Shown: positions 36,061 to 46,262 of the stretch, piece by piece
Numbering within the stretch: position 1 is the stretch's first letter
How the letters are laid out: every line of letters begins with the position of its first letter
Origin: Pedobacter cryoconitis
GTDB taxonomy: Bacteria > Bacteroidota > Bacteroidia > Sphingobacteriales > Sphingobacteriaceae
NCBI RefSeq assembly: GCF_014200595.1
Contig: NZ_JACHCG010000001.1
Location: 1,240,001 to 1,304,000, forward strand
Direction of reading: 5' to 3'
DNA: 64,000 nt
Position numbers and translations under genes: made by a program
The notes under the pieces: generated by a model
Database searches by the model: none
Told to the model about the DNA's origin: nothing
The model's input: the letters and a program-made list of their open reading frames with translations, nothing else

Positions 36061-36588
36061 ATGAAAACAATTATCCCATTATTATCTGCCGCAGTGATGA
36101 TACTTTCATCCTGTAGCCATCAAACCTCTACCTCTTCGGCCAGGAAGGTTAAAGAAGATGCTGTGACCAATAAGGCATGGAAAAGACCAGAAGGCAAAAA
36201 GATTTATGCTGCACTGCAAATGGAGAACAGTATTAAAATTGGTGATTCTGTAAAACTGAAGTTTACTGTTTACAACCCTACAGACAGTGTACAGCAGTTT
36301 TGTAAATGGCATACTCCATTTGAACCATTAATGAGCAAGTATCTTGACGTGAAAGAAGTCAATGGTGAAGAAGCAAATTACCAGGGTGCAATGGCTAAAA
36401 GAATGATGCCACCACCAGCAAGCAGTTATCAGAAAGTAAATCCTGGAGACAGTCTTTCTATCACAATTGACCTGCTGAAAGGCTATGCGGTTAAAAAACC
36501 AGGAAAATATATGATCATCTATACCGGAGAAGGAATGAGCGGCCTTTCGGTTAAAGACAGTGTGACTTTTAATTACGTTAAACCCTAA
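36061..36588 (+). CDS. Small lipoprotein with an M35-protease N-domain-like (Ig-like) fold, no protease domain
   Basis: The protein is 175 residues with lipobox ILSSC (Cys18). After a Lys-rich linker, residues ~50-172 read like the Ig-like domain found at the N-terminus of peptidyl-Lys metalloendopeptidases (M35): SVKLKFTVYNPTDS, KWHTPFEP, YQGAMAKRMMPPP, VNPGDSLSITIDLLKGYAV and GKYMIIYTG. No HExxH motif is present. The function is unknown; an accessory or inhibitor-like role is only a guess. Confidence 0.6.
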   Translation: MKTIIPLLSAAVMILSSCSHQTSTSSARKVKEDAVTNKAWKRPEGKKIYAALQMENSIKIGDSVKLKFTVYNPTDSVQQFCKWHTPFEPLMSKYLDVKEVNGEEANYQGAMAKRMMPPPASSYQKVNPGDSLSITIDLLKGYAVKKPGKYMIIYTGEGMSGLSVKDSVTFNYVKP

Positions 36589-36760
36589 CACATTTTTGCA
36601 TTTTTGGACTACTACCATAGTCCATCAATTCAATAGTGTCATCCTTCTGCTTCCAGCAGTACAATCTTCGTAAAAAATGTATGATAATAGGAAATAAGGT
36701 TTATTTGAAATTAAATAAATCCTATCTTATCCTACTAAATCAATAAACCATTAGAATACG

Positions 36761-37741
36761 ATGAATATGTATCAGAAATTTCTTGTTTTAAGCTTAGGCA
36801 GTCTGCTAACATTCGCAGCAGCGGATCCAATATATGCAGCAGACCATTCCACGGCAATTCACCTAAAAAACGCAGTGACAGCAAAGGACCTGATCGGGCG
36901 CTGGGACATCACTATGGATGAAAATGGCAAAGCTGTTCCGTCCTGGTTAGAAGTTAAACTTTCAGGTAACAGTACACTGACCGGCTATTTTGTTGGTGTG
37001 TCAGGAAGTGCCCGTCCAATCGCTAAAGTGAATTTTAAAGATGGAAAATTCAGCTTTACCATTCCACCACAATGGGAAAAAGGAGACCAGGATTTTGTGA
37101 TAGAAGGTGAGTTGACAGGAGATGAAATTCAGGGGACTTTAGTGACCAGTGAGGGTAAAAAACATAACTGGAAAGGTGTAAAAGCCCCTTACCTGTACAG
37201 AACTACTCCGGTAGTCTGGGCTAAGCCAATCGCTTTATTTAATGGAAAAGATCTAACTGGCTGGAAAGCTTTGGGTGAAAACCAGTGGATCGTTAAAAAT
37301 GGTGTTTTAACCAGTCCGCATTCCGGTGCTAATTTAATATCAGACCAGAAATTTACAGACTTCAAATTACACGTAGAATTTAAATATCAGAAAGGAAGTA
37401 ACAGCGGAGTTTATTTAAGAGGCCGCTACGAAGTGCAAATTGAAGACAGTCCTAAAGATGCACATCCTTCAAGTGTATTGTTTAGTGGGGTTTACGGCTT
37501 CCTGCCACCCAATCAGATTGCTGCGCTGGGGCCAGACCAATGGCAAACTTATGATATCACCCTGATTGGACGTATGGTTACTGTGGTGGCAAACGGAAAA
37601 ACAGTGATCAGCAACCAGGAGATCCCGGGAATTACAGGTGGTGCACTGGATAGTAAAGAAGGCGAAGCCGGGCCCATTTATTTTCAGGGAGATCACGGGC
37701 CTATTGAATTCAGAAAAATTATAATTACCCCGGTCAAATAA
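36761..37741 (+). CDS. Secreted DUF1080 (3-keto-disaccharide hydrolase-type) protein
   Basis: The protein is 326 residues with a signal peptide (KFLVLSLGSLLTFAAADPIYA). Residues ~45-145 form a beta-rich domain (DLIGRWDITMDENGK), and ~150-325 are the DUF1080 lectin-like jelly-roll: IALFNGKDLTGWK, SDQKFTDFKLHVEFKY, NSGVYLRGRYEVQIEDS and PIYFQGDHGPIEFRKI. DUF1080 members include 3-keto-glucoside hydrolases. It opens a region of sugar-degrading genes and is convergent with an AraC regulator. Confidence 0.85.
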   Translation: MNMYQKFLVLSLGSLLTFAAADPIYAADHSTAIHLKNAVTAKDLIGRWDITMDENGKAVPSWLEVKLSGNSTLTGYFVGVSGSARPIAKVNFKDGKFSFTIPPQWEKGDQDFVIEGELTGDEIQGTLVTSEGKKHNWKGVKAPYLYRTTPVVWAKPIALFNGKDLTGWKALGENQWIVKNGVLTSPHSGANLISDQKFTDFKLHVEFKYQKGSNSGVYLRGRYEVQIEDSPKDAHPSSVLFSGVYGFLPPNQIAALGPDQWQTYDITLIGRMVTVVANGKTVISNQEIPGITGGALDSKEGEAGPIYFQGDHGPIEFRKIIITPVK

Positions 37742-37773
37742 GAATTATCCAATCCAATAGGAATTAAGCAGTG

Positions 37774-37813
37774 TGGTTAACAGGATTATTCACTGATCCC
37801 GTTAACCATTTTT
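37774..37813 (+). terminator. Probable terminator after the DUF1080 gene
   Basis: The stem TGGTTAAC (37774-37781)/GTTAACCA (37801-37808) with a 19-base loop is followed by TTTTT. It overlaps the 3' end of the AraC gene on the other strand. Confidence 0.5.
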
Positions 37814-38703
37814 AACTGCTTCTTATAATCAGAAGGGTTCACCTTCATGGTTTTTTTGAAGATCTTGGAAAAATGGTGCCGGTCAGAAAAGCCGCATTCA
37901 TAAGAGATCTCATCCAGTGACTTATTGCTATGGTGCATCAAATGGCAACTCGCTTCTACTCTTAATTTAAGGATATACTGTTGCGTAGTTATCCTGGTGC
38001 TCATTTTAAACAATCTTGCAAAGGAATTAACGGCCATATTTGCCATATCGGCCAATTGTTCATTCGTTATTTTACGTCTGAAATTCCCCTCCACGAACTG
38101 AATGGACTTTAAAATCCGGTGGTCAATATTTCCGGAATCCCATATCTCGTCTGGTAAATTAAACAAACAAGCCTCGATTAATTGTTTAGCCCGCAATGAT
38201 TCTTTCATGCTGGTAATCTGGTCGGTCATGCATGCTTTTTTGATTTCTTTTAACAAATGGCCAATTGTATCGTCTGGTGTAATTACATAAATGGTATTAG
38301 CTACAAAATCCAAAGGATAACCCAAAGAAAAGTGGGTGAAAAAATGGTCTACTCGTCCATTTGACTTTAGCGAGGCGAGGTTATCCGTTTGTATGAATTT
38401 TCTGCCGATGATGGACTCATCCGAAAAATTGAAATTTCTTTTTAATTGTGATGAAAATGAAGTGTTGGGAGGGATGATCAGTATATTTTCGTCATTCAAT
38501 GGAACCGTGCTGTTCTTAAACCTGATCGTTGAGCCACCGATGGAATTGTGATAAATTCGCCAGAAAGGAACTTTAAGATCATCACATTCCCACTCTTCCA
38601 GGATCCAGTACCGGCAGCAAAACAATTTAATACTTAGCTCTTTAAAATTCTGATGTACTGTAGAGGGATCTATTTTAATTTCCTCACTTAACTTCCCTGC
38701 CAT
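37786..38703 (-). CDS. AraC-family transcriptional regulator
   Basis: The protein is 305 residues. The N-terminal ~190 residues form an unassigned sensing domain (beta-rich, NDENILIIPPNTSFSS). The last ~100 residues hold two helix-turn-helix motifs: the first in ITNEQLADMANMAVNSFARLFK and the second in SLDEISYECGFSDRHHFSKIFKKTM ending NPSDYKK, typical of AraC/XylS. It is divergent from a second AraC gene and close to GH29 genes, so it may respond to a fucoside-derived sugar. Confidence 0.9.
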   Translation of the reverse strand: MAGKLSEEIKIDPSTVHQNFKELSIKLFCCRYWILEEWECDDLKVPFWRIYHNSIGGSTIRFKNSTVPLNDENILIIPPNTSFSSQLKRNFNFSDESIIGRKFIQTDNLASLKSNGRVDHFFTHFSLGYPLDFVANTIYVITPDDTIGHLLKEIKKACMTDQITSMKESLRAKQLIEACLFNLPDEIWDSGNIDHRILKSIQFVEGNFRRKITNEQLADMANMAVNSFARLFKMSTRITTQQYILKLRVEASCHLMHHSNKSLDEISYECGFSDRHHFSKIFKKTMKVNPSDYKKQLKMVNGISE

Positions 38704-38930
38704 TCAATGTTTGTTTTATACATAATTTTGAGCAAATCATACAACACGATTGGAAATAGTTTTCCCAACTTTAGAAACCGAATATAAACAAAATTAAAAT
38801 TTGACTCGCTTGATTGTCAGAAGGTCTTGTAATCCTGAAAAGTTTTTTCAAAATTCTTTTCTCTTATGGACTCCTTTTGCTACAGTCTGATGGCCTGTCC
38901 TTTGAATCATCAAGATTAATTTTAGAGCGT

Positions 38931-39800
38931 ATGAAACCACAACTGCTGAAAATTTCGAAAAGTCCTGCACAGTCATTTACAGTGCGTCATGACCTGAAGC
39001 CCGGAATGAACAATAAATTTCACTATCATCCCGAGGCCGAACTTATCTATTTTATCAAGGGAAAGGGGACACAGTTTATAGGAGACAGCATCAGTGAATT
39101 TAAACCTGGTGATTTGGTACTTGTTGGTGCAAACCTGCCACATTACTGGCGTTTTGATGAAGATTTTACCACTATAGACCCGGAAAATTACGCTGACTTT
39201 AAAGTGGTTCATTTCTCTGAGAAATTTTTGGGGGAGTACTTTTTAAATATGCCGGAAAATAAACTGATCAAAGATATTCTGGATAAAGCTAAACGCGGAA
39301 TCCGGGTAGAAGGACGTAACAAAAAGAACGTGACCCAACTGCTGGATTATATGCTGGAAACAGAAGGGACGGACAGGATCATTTATATGATTCAGGCTTT
39401 GCAGGAAATTGCTAAATGTGAGCAATCAGAATTCCTGTCTTCTATTGGCTATTTACCGTTGAAAGAAGAAATGAATAATGACCGTATTCAGGATATCTAT
39501 GATTATACATTTGCTAATTTCAGGAATAGAATTGAACTGAAAGAAATCGCAGATGTGGCAAGGATCAGCCCTAATTCTTTTTGCAGATATTTTAAATCCT
39601 TTACCCAAAAAACATACTCACAATTCCTGACAGAAATTAAAGTAGGGCAGGCCTGTAAACTGTTAATTGATAATAGATTAAATATCAAACAGATCTGTTA
39701 TGAGAGTGGATTTAATAACTTCACCAGCTTTCATAAATGTTTTAAAGGCATTACCGGAAAAAGTCCATTAAGCTATCAAAGAGAATTTATGGCCTCCTAA
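38931..39800 (+). CDS. AraC-family regulator with N-terminal cupin domain
   Basis: The protein is 289 residues from the ATG at 38931. I prefer this to the frame start at 38814 because it directly precedes the AraC-ligand-binding cupin (NKFHYHPEAELIYFIKGKG, FKPGDLVLVGANLPHYW) and lacks the improbable hydrophobic leader. The C-terminal HTH pair is IELKEIADVARISPNSFCRYFK and NIKQICYESGFNNFTSFHKCFK ending SPLSYQ. It stands 97 bases before the first GH29 gene in the same direction and is the best candidate for its regulator. Confidence 0.88.
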   Translation: MKPQLLKISKSPAQSFTVRHDLKPGMNNKFHYHPEAELIYFIKGKGTQFIGDSISEFKPGDLVLVGANLPHYWRFDEDFTTIDPENYADFKVVHFSEKFLGEYFLNMPENKLIKDILDKAKRGIRVEGRNKKNVTQLLDYMLETEGTDRIIYMIQALQEIAKCEQSEFLSSIGYLPLKEEMNNDRIQDIYDYTFANFRNRIELKEIADVARISPNSFCRYFKSFTQKTYSQFLTEIKVGQACKLLIDNRLNIKQICYESGFNNFTSFHKCFKGITGKSPLSYQREFMAS

Positions 39801-39897
39801 AATCATAATGCTAAAAAAGTTGAATCATATGCTAAGCGGCGGGTATGCATTAAACGTTTTTATAACTTACTTGCTATGAAAAACCAATAGCAAAAGA

Positions 39898-41772
39898 ATG
39901 AAGCGTTTTTTATTAAAACTGACTGTTTTATGTGCGATTCTCTTGCCCACTGTCAGTGCAATTGCACAAACGGGCGGGGATGAAGATAAAGACATGTTCA
40001 ATAAAGCGCAAGCAAGAGATCAAAAAGCAATTGATGAGGCTGTCAATGGATGGTGGAAAAACTCGATGGTTACGCATGATCAGCGGATTCAATGGTGGCG
40101 TGAAGCAAAATTCGGCATGTTTGTCCATTGGGGCGTGTATTCGCTGGCCGCAGGAGAATGGAAAGGAAAACAAGTTGAAGGTTATTCTGAGCACTTAATG
40201 CGGAAAGAGAAAATTTCCAGAGCCGATTACCTGAAACTGGCTAAAGATTTTAATCCGGTCTCCTTTAATGCTGCCCAGTGGATCACAACTGCTAAAAATG
40301 CGGGTATGAACTACTTTATTATCACGGCCAAACACCATGATGGTTTTGCGATGTATCCGTCAGCGGTGTCTGATTTTAACCTGACCGATCAAACCCCTTT
40401 CAAAAAAGATCCACTGGCTGAACTTGCGGCTGCGGCAAAAAAGCAAGGTATGAAGTTTGGTTTCTATTATTCCCATGCCTTTGACTGGGAAGATCCAGAT
40501 GCGCCTGGTAATGACTGGGAATATAAAAATCCGGGTGGTGATCAATTGATAGGAGGAGCAAACTGGTACGATCGGCATCCCGACTGGCTGCCCAAAGCTG
40601 TGAAATATGTAGATGAAAAAGCTATCCCTCAAATTCTGGAACTGATCAAAAAATATCATCCTGATATCTTATGGTTTGATACCCCGCATAAACTACCCTT
40701 TTCAGAAAACCTGCGTATCCTGGAAGCGATCAGAAAAGCAGATCCAGATGTCGTTGTCAATGGCAGGCTGGCCAGAAACGGCAATACAAATTTCGGAGAC
40801 TATCAGAACACAGGAGACAGGCCCGCTGAATTTGCGCCTGTTTCGGGTGATTGGGAAGCTATTCCTACCACTAACGAATCTTACGGTTATGCTAAACACG
40901 ATAATAGCCATAAATCTGTTGAATTTTTTGTGCAGCTGCTTGCCAAAGCAGTTTCCCGCGGAGGTAATCTGTTATTGAATATCGGCCCGAAAGGCGATGG
41001 TACTTTTGATTCAAAAGATCAGGCGATTCTGGATGGCATTTCCACGTGGACAAAGCAAAACGGAGAAAGTATTTACCAGGCTTCTAAAACCAGATTGCCA
41101 CTGCAAAGCTGGGGCGTAACTACGATGGGTAAAGACAAAATCTATCTGCATGTTTTCAACTGGCCAGCCAATCGCCGTTTATCTTTAGGAGGTTTAAGCG
41201 GGACGACAGGAACTCCTTACTTCCTTCAGGATGCTGCGAAATCCGCAATCCCCATTAAACAAAGTGGTGCTGAAATTGTCTTTACCCTGCCAGCGCAAAT
41301 GCCCGATACGCTAAACACAGTTATCGTTTTACCTGTTAAAAGAATGCCCCGGATTGATTCAGTAAGACTGGTTGCCTCAGCGGGTGTCATGACAAGGCTG
41401 CTTGCATTTGACGCCGATTACAAAGATCCGGACTTTAAATATGGAGATGGTAAAGCTAATAAATATGATATCAATAACTGGAAGTCAGCTCATCAAAAGA
41501 TAGGCTGGAAATTCCGTACCACAGCTACTGCTACCTATAAACTCATGATCAAATATATAGCCGGTGGGGATATCGGGGGGCGTTATACTTTAACGCTCGC
41601 AGACAAAGTGTTCACCAAAACCACTTCTTTGGTATCCAGGGATCCTATTACAGAACAAATAGGGGTAATCCAGCTTAATTCAGGAATACATAATCTTCTG
41701 CTCACCCCTTTAAAAATTCCCAAAACCGAACTGATGAAACTGCTGGAAATTCAGCTGATACCAATTGATTAA
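39898..41772 (+). CDS. GH29 alpha-L-fucosidase (with C-terminal extension)
   Basis: The protein is 624 residues with a signal peptide (LTVLCAILLPTVSAIAQ). The GH29 barrel covers ~65-390: WWREAKFGMFVHWGVYS, ITAKHHDGFAMY, and the nucleophile in DILWFDTP (D261). GGNLLLNIGPKGDG closes the barrel. A beta-sandwich follows, and a further ~130-residue tail (from about 490) is longer than in the next gene's product. It should release alpha-L-fucose from glycans in the periplasm. The downstream GH29 gene begins 36 bases later. Confidence 0.92.
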   Translation: MKRFLLKLTVLCAILLPTVSAIAQTGGDEDKDMFNKAQARDQKAIDEAVNGWWKNSMVTHDQRIQWWREAKFGMFVHWGVYSLAAGEWKGKQVEGYSEHLMRKEKISRADYLKLAKDFNPVSFNAAQWITTAKNAGMNYFIITAKHHDGFAMYPSAVSDFNLTDQTPFKKDPLAELAAAAKKQGMKFGFYYSHAFDWEDPDAPGNDWEYKNPGGDQLIGGANWYDRHPDWLPKAVKYVDEKAIPQILELIKKYHPDILWFDTPHKLPFSENLRILEAIRKADPDVVVNGRLARNGNTNFGDYQNTGDRPAEFAPVSGDWEAIPTTNESYGYAKHDNSHKSVEFFVQLLAKAVSRGGNLLLNIGPKGDGTFDSKDQAILDGISTWTKQNGESIYQASKTRLPLQSWGVTTMGKDKIYLHVFNWPANRRLSLGGLSGTTGTPYFLQDAAKSAIPIKQSGAEIVFTLPAQMPDTLNTVIVLPVKRMPRIDSVRLVASAGVMTRLLAFDADYKDPDFKYGDGKANKYDINNWKSAHQKIGWKFRTTATATYKLMIKYIAGGDIGGRYTLTLADKVFTKTTSLVSRDPITEQIGVIQLNSGIHNLLLTPLKIPKTELMKLLEIQLIPID

Positions 41773-41808
41773 AGTTGACTATAACCAAATATTTAACCGA
41801 ATAAACCT

Positions 41809-43248
41809 ATGAAAAAGAGCTGTTCTATATTATTTATTCTGCTTGCCTGTAGTCAGCTTATCGCTGCTCAGCCTTCGCAGCATCCCAATCAGACTTCACA
41901 GGATTCCAAAGATGAACGAATGAAATGGTGGCGTGAAGCCCGTTTCGGTATGTTTATCCACTGGGGCGTTTATGCGCAATGGGCAGGAGTTTATCACGGC
42001 CACGAACAAGGCAGGGGTGGTGCAGAATGGATTATGAACCGGTCTAAAATTCCTGTAGCTGAATATCAGGCGAAAGCAAGAGAATTTAATCCCCAAAGTT
42101 ATGATCCCGATTCCTGGGTGAAAATGGCTAAAGATGCAGGGATGAAGTATATCGTCATTACTGCCAAACACCATGACGGATTTGCGCTTTTCAAATCTGA
42201 AGCCAGTTCATGGAACATTGCAGATGCCACCCCTTATGGCAAGGATTTATTAAAACCACTGGCAGCTGCCTGTAAGAAATACGGCATAAAACTCGGCTTT
42301 TACTATTCCCAGGCACAAGACTGGAATAATCCGGGCGGTTCAGCCGCAAGAAAGCTGATGAGAGAAGGTTGGGCAAATCCGGATTCTACAAAAATTGACG
42401 CCTATACCTTAGCCCATAACGGACATTGGGATCCCGCACAGGAGACAGCTACCTTTGATCAGTACATTGATAAAGTTGCTGTACCACAGGTGAAAGAACT
42501 CTTGACCAATTACGGTGATATTGCGGTTTTATGGTGGGATACGCCGACTAATATGACAGATCAGGCTGCTTCAAAACTACAGGGACTTTTAAAACTGCAA
42601 CCAAATATTATTACCAATGACCGCTTGAAAAGACCCAACTTTCCGGGGGATACTAAAACACCAGAACAAAAAATACCAGGCAGCAAAGAACTGGACGGTA
42701 AAGACTGGGAAACCTGTATGACGATGAATGGGACCTGGGGATACCGGACAAAAGATACCAACTGGAAAAGTACAGCGGTATTGATTAAAAATCTGGTAGA
42801 TATAGCCTCTAAAGGTGGAAATTACTTATTGAATGTAGGGCCAAAACCAGATGGGACTTTTCCTCAGGAAAGTATTCAGCGCCTGGATGAAATCGGAAAA
42901 TGGATGAAAGTTAACGGAGAAGCTATTTATGCCACCCATGCAAATCCATTGGAAGAGGTAAACTGGGGAAGAATCACAGCAAAAGAACACGGAGCCGAAA
43001 CTATTTTATATCTTACTGTATTGAACTGGCCGGCGACTGGTAAAATAGAGGTTACAGGGTTGAATAACAAAATAAAATCAGCAGTTTTAATAGCAGATGG
43101 CCGTCCGCTGAAATTTAAGGGCAATGTAATTATGCTTCCTGCGCTGCCACCGGATTCCATTGCATCAGTCATTAAAGTTAAAATTGAAGGAAAAATCGGG
43201 CATAAAAACCTCAAAGGAGGAAATATGAAATCCGGTGCACTAGACTAA
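41809..43248 (+). CDS. GH29 alpha-L-fucosidase
   Basis: The protein is 479 residues with a short signal peptide (ILFILLACSQLIAAQ). It has WWREARFGMFIHWGVYAQW, ITAKHHDGFALF, nucleophile IAVLWWDTP (D244) and GGNYLLNVGPKPDG. It is related to but clearly different from the preceding GH29 (HEQGRGGAEW insertion, no long tail), so the two may act on different linkages. A GH3 gene starts ten bases downstream. Confidence 0.92.
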   Translation: MKKSCSILFILLACSQLIAAQPSQHPNQTSQDSKDERMKWWREARFGMFIHWGVYAQWAGVYHGHEQGRGGAEWIMNRSKIPVAEYQAKAREFNPQSYDPDSWVKMAKDAGMKYIVITAKHHDGFALFKSEASSWNIADATPYGKDLLKPLAAACKKYGIKLGFYYSQAQDWNNPGGSAARKLMREGWANPDSTKIDAYTLAHNGHWDPAQETATFDQYIDKVAVPQVKELLTNYGDIAVLWWDTPTNMTDQAASKLQGLLKLQPNIITNDRLKRPNFPGDTKTPEQKIPGSKELDGKDWETCMTMNGTWGYRTKDTNWKSTAVLIKNLVDIASKGGNYLLNVGPKPDGTFPQESIQRLDEIGKWMKVNGEAIYATHANPLEEVNWGRITAKEHGAETILYLTVLNWPATGKIEVTGLNNKIKSAVLIADGRPLKFKGNVIMLPALPPDSIASVIKVKIEGKIGHKNLKGGNMKSGALD

Positions 43249-43257
43249 ACATACAAC

Positions 43258-45705
43258 ATGAAGAAAGAATATCTGATCAGTACCCTTGTTATTTTAATCA
43301 CTGCGCAGGCTTCCTTCTGCCAATCCGGAAATATATACCATAAAGGATGGGTAGACTTTAATAAAAACGGGAAGATGGATCTGTTTGAAGATCCATCTCA
43401 GCCCATCGAAACCAGGGTAAATGACTTGTTAAGCCAGATGAACCTGAATGAGAAAACGAATCAGACTGCTACTTTATACGGCTACGGACGTGTTCTAAAA
43501 GATGAAATGCCCACAGCAGCATGGAAATCTGAGATCTGGAAAGACGGCATTGCCAATATTGACGAGGAATTGAACAGCCTGGCTTACAATAAAAAAGCAC
43601 AAACTCAGTATTCTTTTCCCTTTAGCAAACACGCTTCCGCAATTAATACTGTTCAAAAATGGTTTGTGGAAGAAACCCGTTTAGGGATACCCGCAGACTT
43701 TACGAATGAAGCTATTCACGGTCTTTGTCACGACCGGGCGACCCCGCTTCCTGCACCCATTAATATAGGCAGCACCTGGAACAAAAAACTGGTTTATCAG
43801 GCCGGAAGTATGGTCGGCAGAGAAGCCAGGGCGTTGGGGTATACCAATGTTTATGCTCCTATTTTAGATGTGGCGCGCGATCAAAGATGGGGCAGGGTAG
43901 TGGAATGTTATGGAGAAGATCCGTTTCTGATTGCAGAATTGGGTAAGCAAATGACTCTGGGTATACAAGATCATGGCGCTGCGGCTACGCTGAAACACTA
44001 TGCGGTTTATAGCGTTCCTAAAGGTGGCCGCGACGGAAATGCAAGAACAGATCCTCATGTTGCCCCGCGCGAAATGCAGCAGTTATATTTATATCCTTTC
44101 AAACGTGTGATACAGGAAGCTCATCCTATGGGAATTATGAGCAGTTATAACGATTGGGATGGTGTGCCGGTTACAGCAAGTCATTACTTCCTCACAGATT
44201 TGCTTCGTAAACAATTTGGGTTTACCGGGTATGTGGTTTCTGATAGTGAAGCCGTTGAGTTTATTTTTAGTAAACATCATGTAGCTGAAAATATGAAAGG
44301 TGCGGTAAAACAAGCTATAGAAGCAGGTTTAAATGTATATACCAATTTCAATATGCCGGATAAGTATATTTTGCCGCTGCGTGAACTGGTAAACGAAGGA
44401 ACGGTGTCTATGGAAACTTTAAATCAGCGGGTATCCGATGTGCTGCGGGTAAAGTTCAAATTAGGCTTATTTGATCAGCCTTATGTGAAGGATCCTGCTG
44501 CTGCTGACCGGGTTGTCCATACCAAAGCTGATGAAGAACTGGCCAGGCAAGTCAACAGAGAATCCCTGGTTTTGCTGAAAAACTCAAACCATACATTGCC
44601 ATTGGATAAAAGTAAGTTAAAGCATATCCTGGTTACCGGCCCGCTGGCTACGGAGGTAAACTATACCACAAGCAGATACGGCCCGTCTAACAACCCCGTG
44701 ACAACCATACTGGATGGGATCAAAGAGTATGTATCAAATGATAATAAACATACCCTACAGCCTGAGGTTAACTACGTCAAAGGTTGTGAAGTAATCGATG
44801 AAACCTGGCCGGAGAGTGAAATTATCCCAACACCCTTAACCCCGGCAGAGCAGGCTTCCATAGCTTAGGCAGTTGCTGCTGCTCAGGATGCCGATGTGGT
44901 GATTGCAGTGGTCGGTGAAACAGACGCACAAGTTGGAGAAAGCAAGTCCAGGACCGGACTGGGGTTACCCGGCCGGCAGCTTCAACTGCTTCAGGCACTT
45001 CAGGCTACCGGAAAACCCGTAATTATGGTTATGGTTAATGGAAGGCCGTTAACCATCAATTGGGAAAACAGGTATCTGTCTGCGATCCTTCAGGCAGGCT
45101 TTCTGGGGCCGTCTGCGGGTAAGACCGTTGCAGAAACGTTATTCGGTGACTATAATCCGGGAGGAAAGCTCACGATGACCTACCCTAAATCAATTGGCCA
45201 GATTGAATTTAACTTTCCATTTAAACCGGCCTCACAGGCAGGACAAAGTAGCAAAGAAGATCCTAATGGTTATGGTAAAACCACAGTTCTGGGCGCACTG
45301 TATCCATTCGGTTATGGACTAAGTTATACCACTTTTGAATTCACCGATTTAGTCGTTGCCCCGGCTCAGTTATCCGCTCAGGAAGAAGTGAAAATTAGTG
45401 TCAAAGTGAAAAATACAGGAGATCGCATAGGGGATCAGGTTGTTCAATTGTATTTGAAGGATGTTGAAAGCAGTGTAACCACCTATGAATCTGTTTTAAG
45501 AGGATTTGAACGCGTGTCAATCAGGCCCGGAGAAACTAAAACTGTTCAGTTTGTATTGCATCCTGATGATTTGGCACTGCTGGATAAGGAAATGAAATGG
45601 ACAGTAGAGCCCGGTAAGTTTCAGGTCATGATTGGGAACTCATCAGAAGATATCAAGCTGAAAAAAGAATTTACAGTAACCGGACCTGGCCAGCATTCGC
45701 ATTAA
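43258..45705 (+). pseudogene. GH3 beta-glycosidase interrupted by an in-frame TAG
   Basis: One reading frame runs from the ATG at 43258 to 45705 (815 codons before the final stop) except for a TAG at 44866-44868. The first 536 residues include the signal peptide, the GH3 TIM barrel with nucleophile motif VVSDSEAV (D329), and the start of the alpha/beta sandwich. The remaining 279 codons hold the rest of the sandwich (DADVVIAVVGE, SRTGLGLPGRQ, where the catalytic acid region lies) and the FnIII-like C-terminal domain (VKNTGDRIGDQVVQLYL). A single change of CAG, GAG or AAG to TAG explains the break; reading frame and codon use are intact on both sides. TAG is used as a normal stop elsewhere in the window. 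The truncated protein would lack the acid/base domain. Confidence 0.85.
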
Positions 45706-45794
45706 TCACCTTTCTGATAACAGATTTGGTAATGTCCGTAAATAGATGGAAATTGGTAAGAAGGGTGTGAATTAAAAACATTTAATTGGTGTTT

Positions 45795-46208
45795 ATGAAA
45801 AAAGTAACAGGTTTGGGTGGTATATTTTTTAAATGCGATAATCCGCAAAGTATGAACGAGTGGTATGCCAGAAACCTTGGGTTAGCTACCAGTGAATACG
45901 GAACAACTTTTGAATGGCGACAGGCTGACCACCCGTCGAAAAAAGGATCCACAACCTGGAGCACATTCCCGAAGGATACTCCATATTTTAACCCTTCAGC
46001 CAAGCCCTTTATGATTAATTACCGGGTCGAAAATATTGTTGCACTGGTTGATGAATTAAAAAAAGAGAACGTGACCATTGTCGATGAGATTACGGAATAT
46101 GAGTATGGCAAATTTGTCCATATACTCGATCCGGAGAGAAATATTATTGAACTTTGGGAGCCAAAAGAAGAGGATGATCAGGGTCATTCTGCTACCGAAG
46201 TACCATAA
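45795..46208 (+). CDS. VOC-family (glyoxalase/bleomycin-resistance-like) protein
   Basis: The protein is 137 residues from the ATG at 45795; a TTG in frame at 45786 is less likely. It starts KKVTGLGGIFFKCDNPQSMNEWYARNLGL and ends HILDPERNIIELWEP, the usual beta-alpha-beta-beta-beta halves with the final Glu metal ligand. VOC proteins include lyases, dioxygenases and resistance proteins; substrate is unknown. No clear partner is nearby. Confidence 0.88.
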   Translation: MKKVTGLGGIFFKCDNPQSMNEWYARNLGLATSEYGTTFEWRQADHPSKKGSTTWSTFPKDTPYFNPSAKPFMINYRVENIVALVDELKKENVTIVDEITEYEYGKFVHILDPERNIIELWEPKEEDDQGHSATEVP

Positions 46209-46262
46209 GTAGTTTCCCAATTCCAATAATCCCTGCCAATCTAGTTATTGCAGAAGCAGCCG

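Noticed and set aside
38814..38930. Upstream extension of the cupin-AraC gene
   Set aside because: The extra 39 residues are hydrophobic and precede a better ATG at 38931 right before the cupin domain.
44866..44868. Recoded amber codon in the GH3 gene
   Set aside because: TAG ends other genes here (e.g. at 10418 and 33509), no recoding signal or pyrrolysine machinery is seen; a plain nonsense mutation is simpler.
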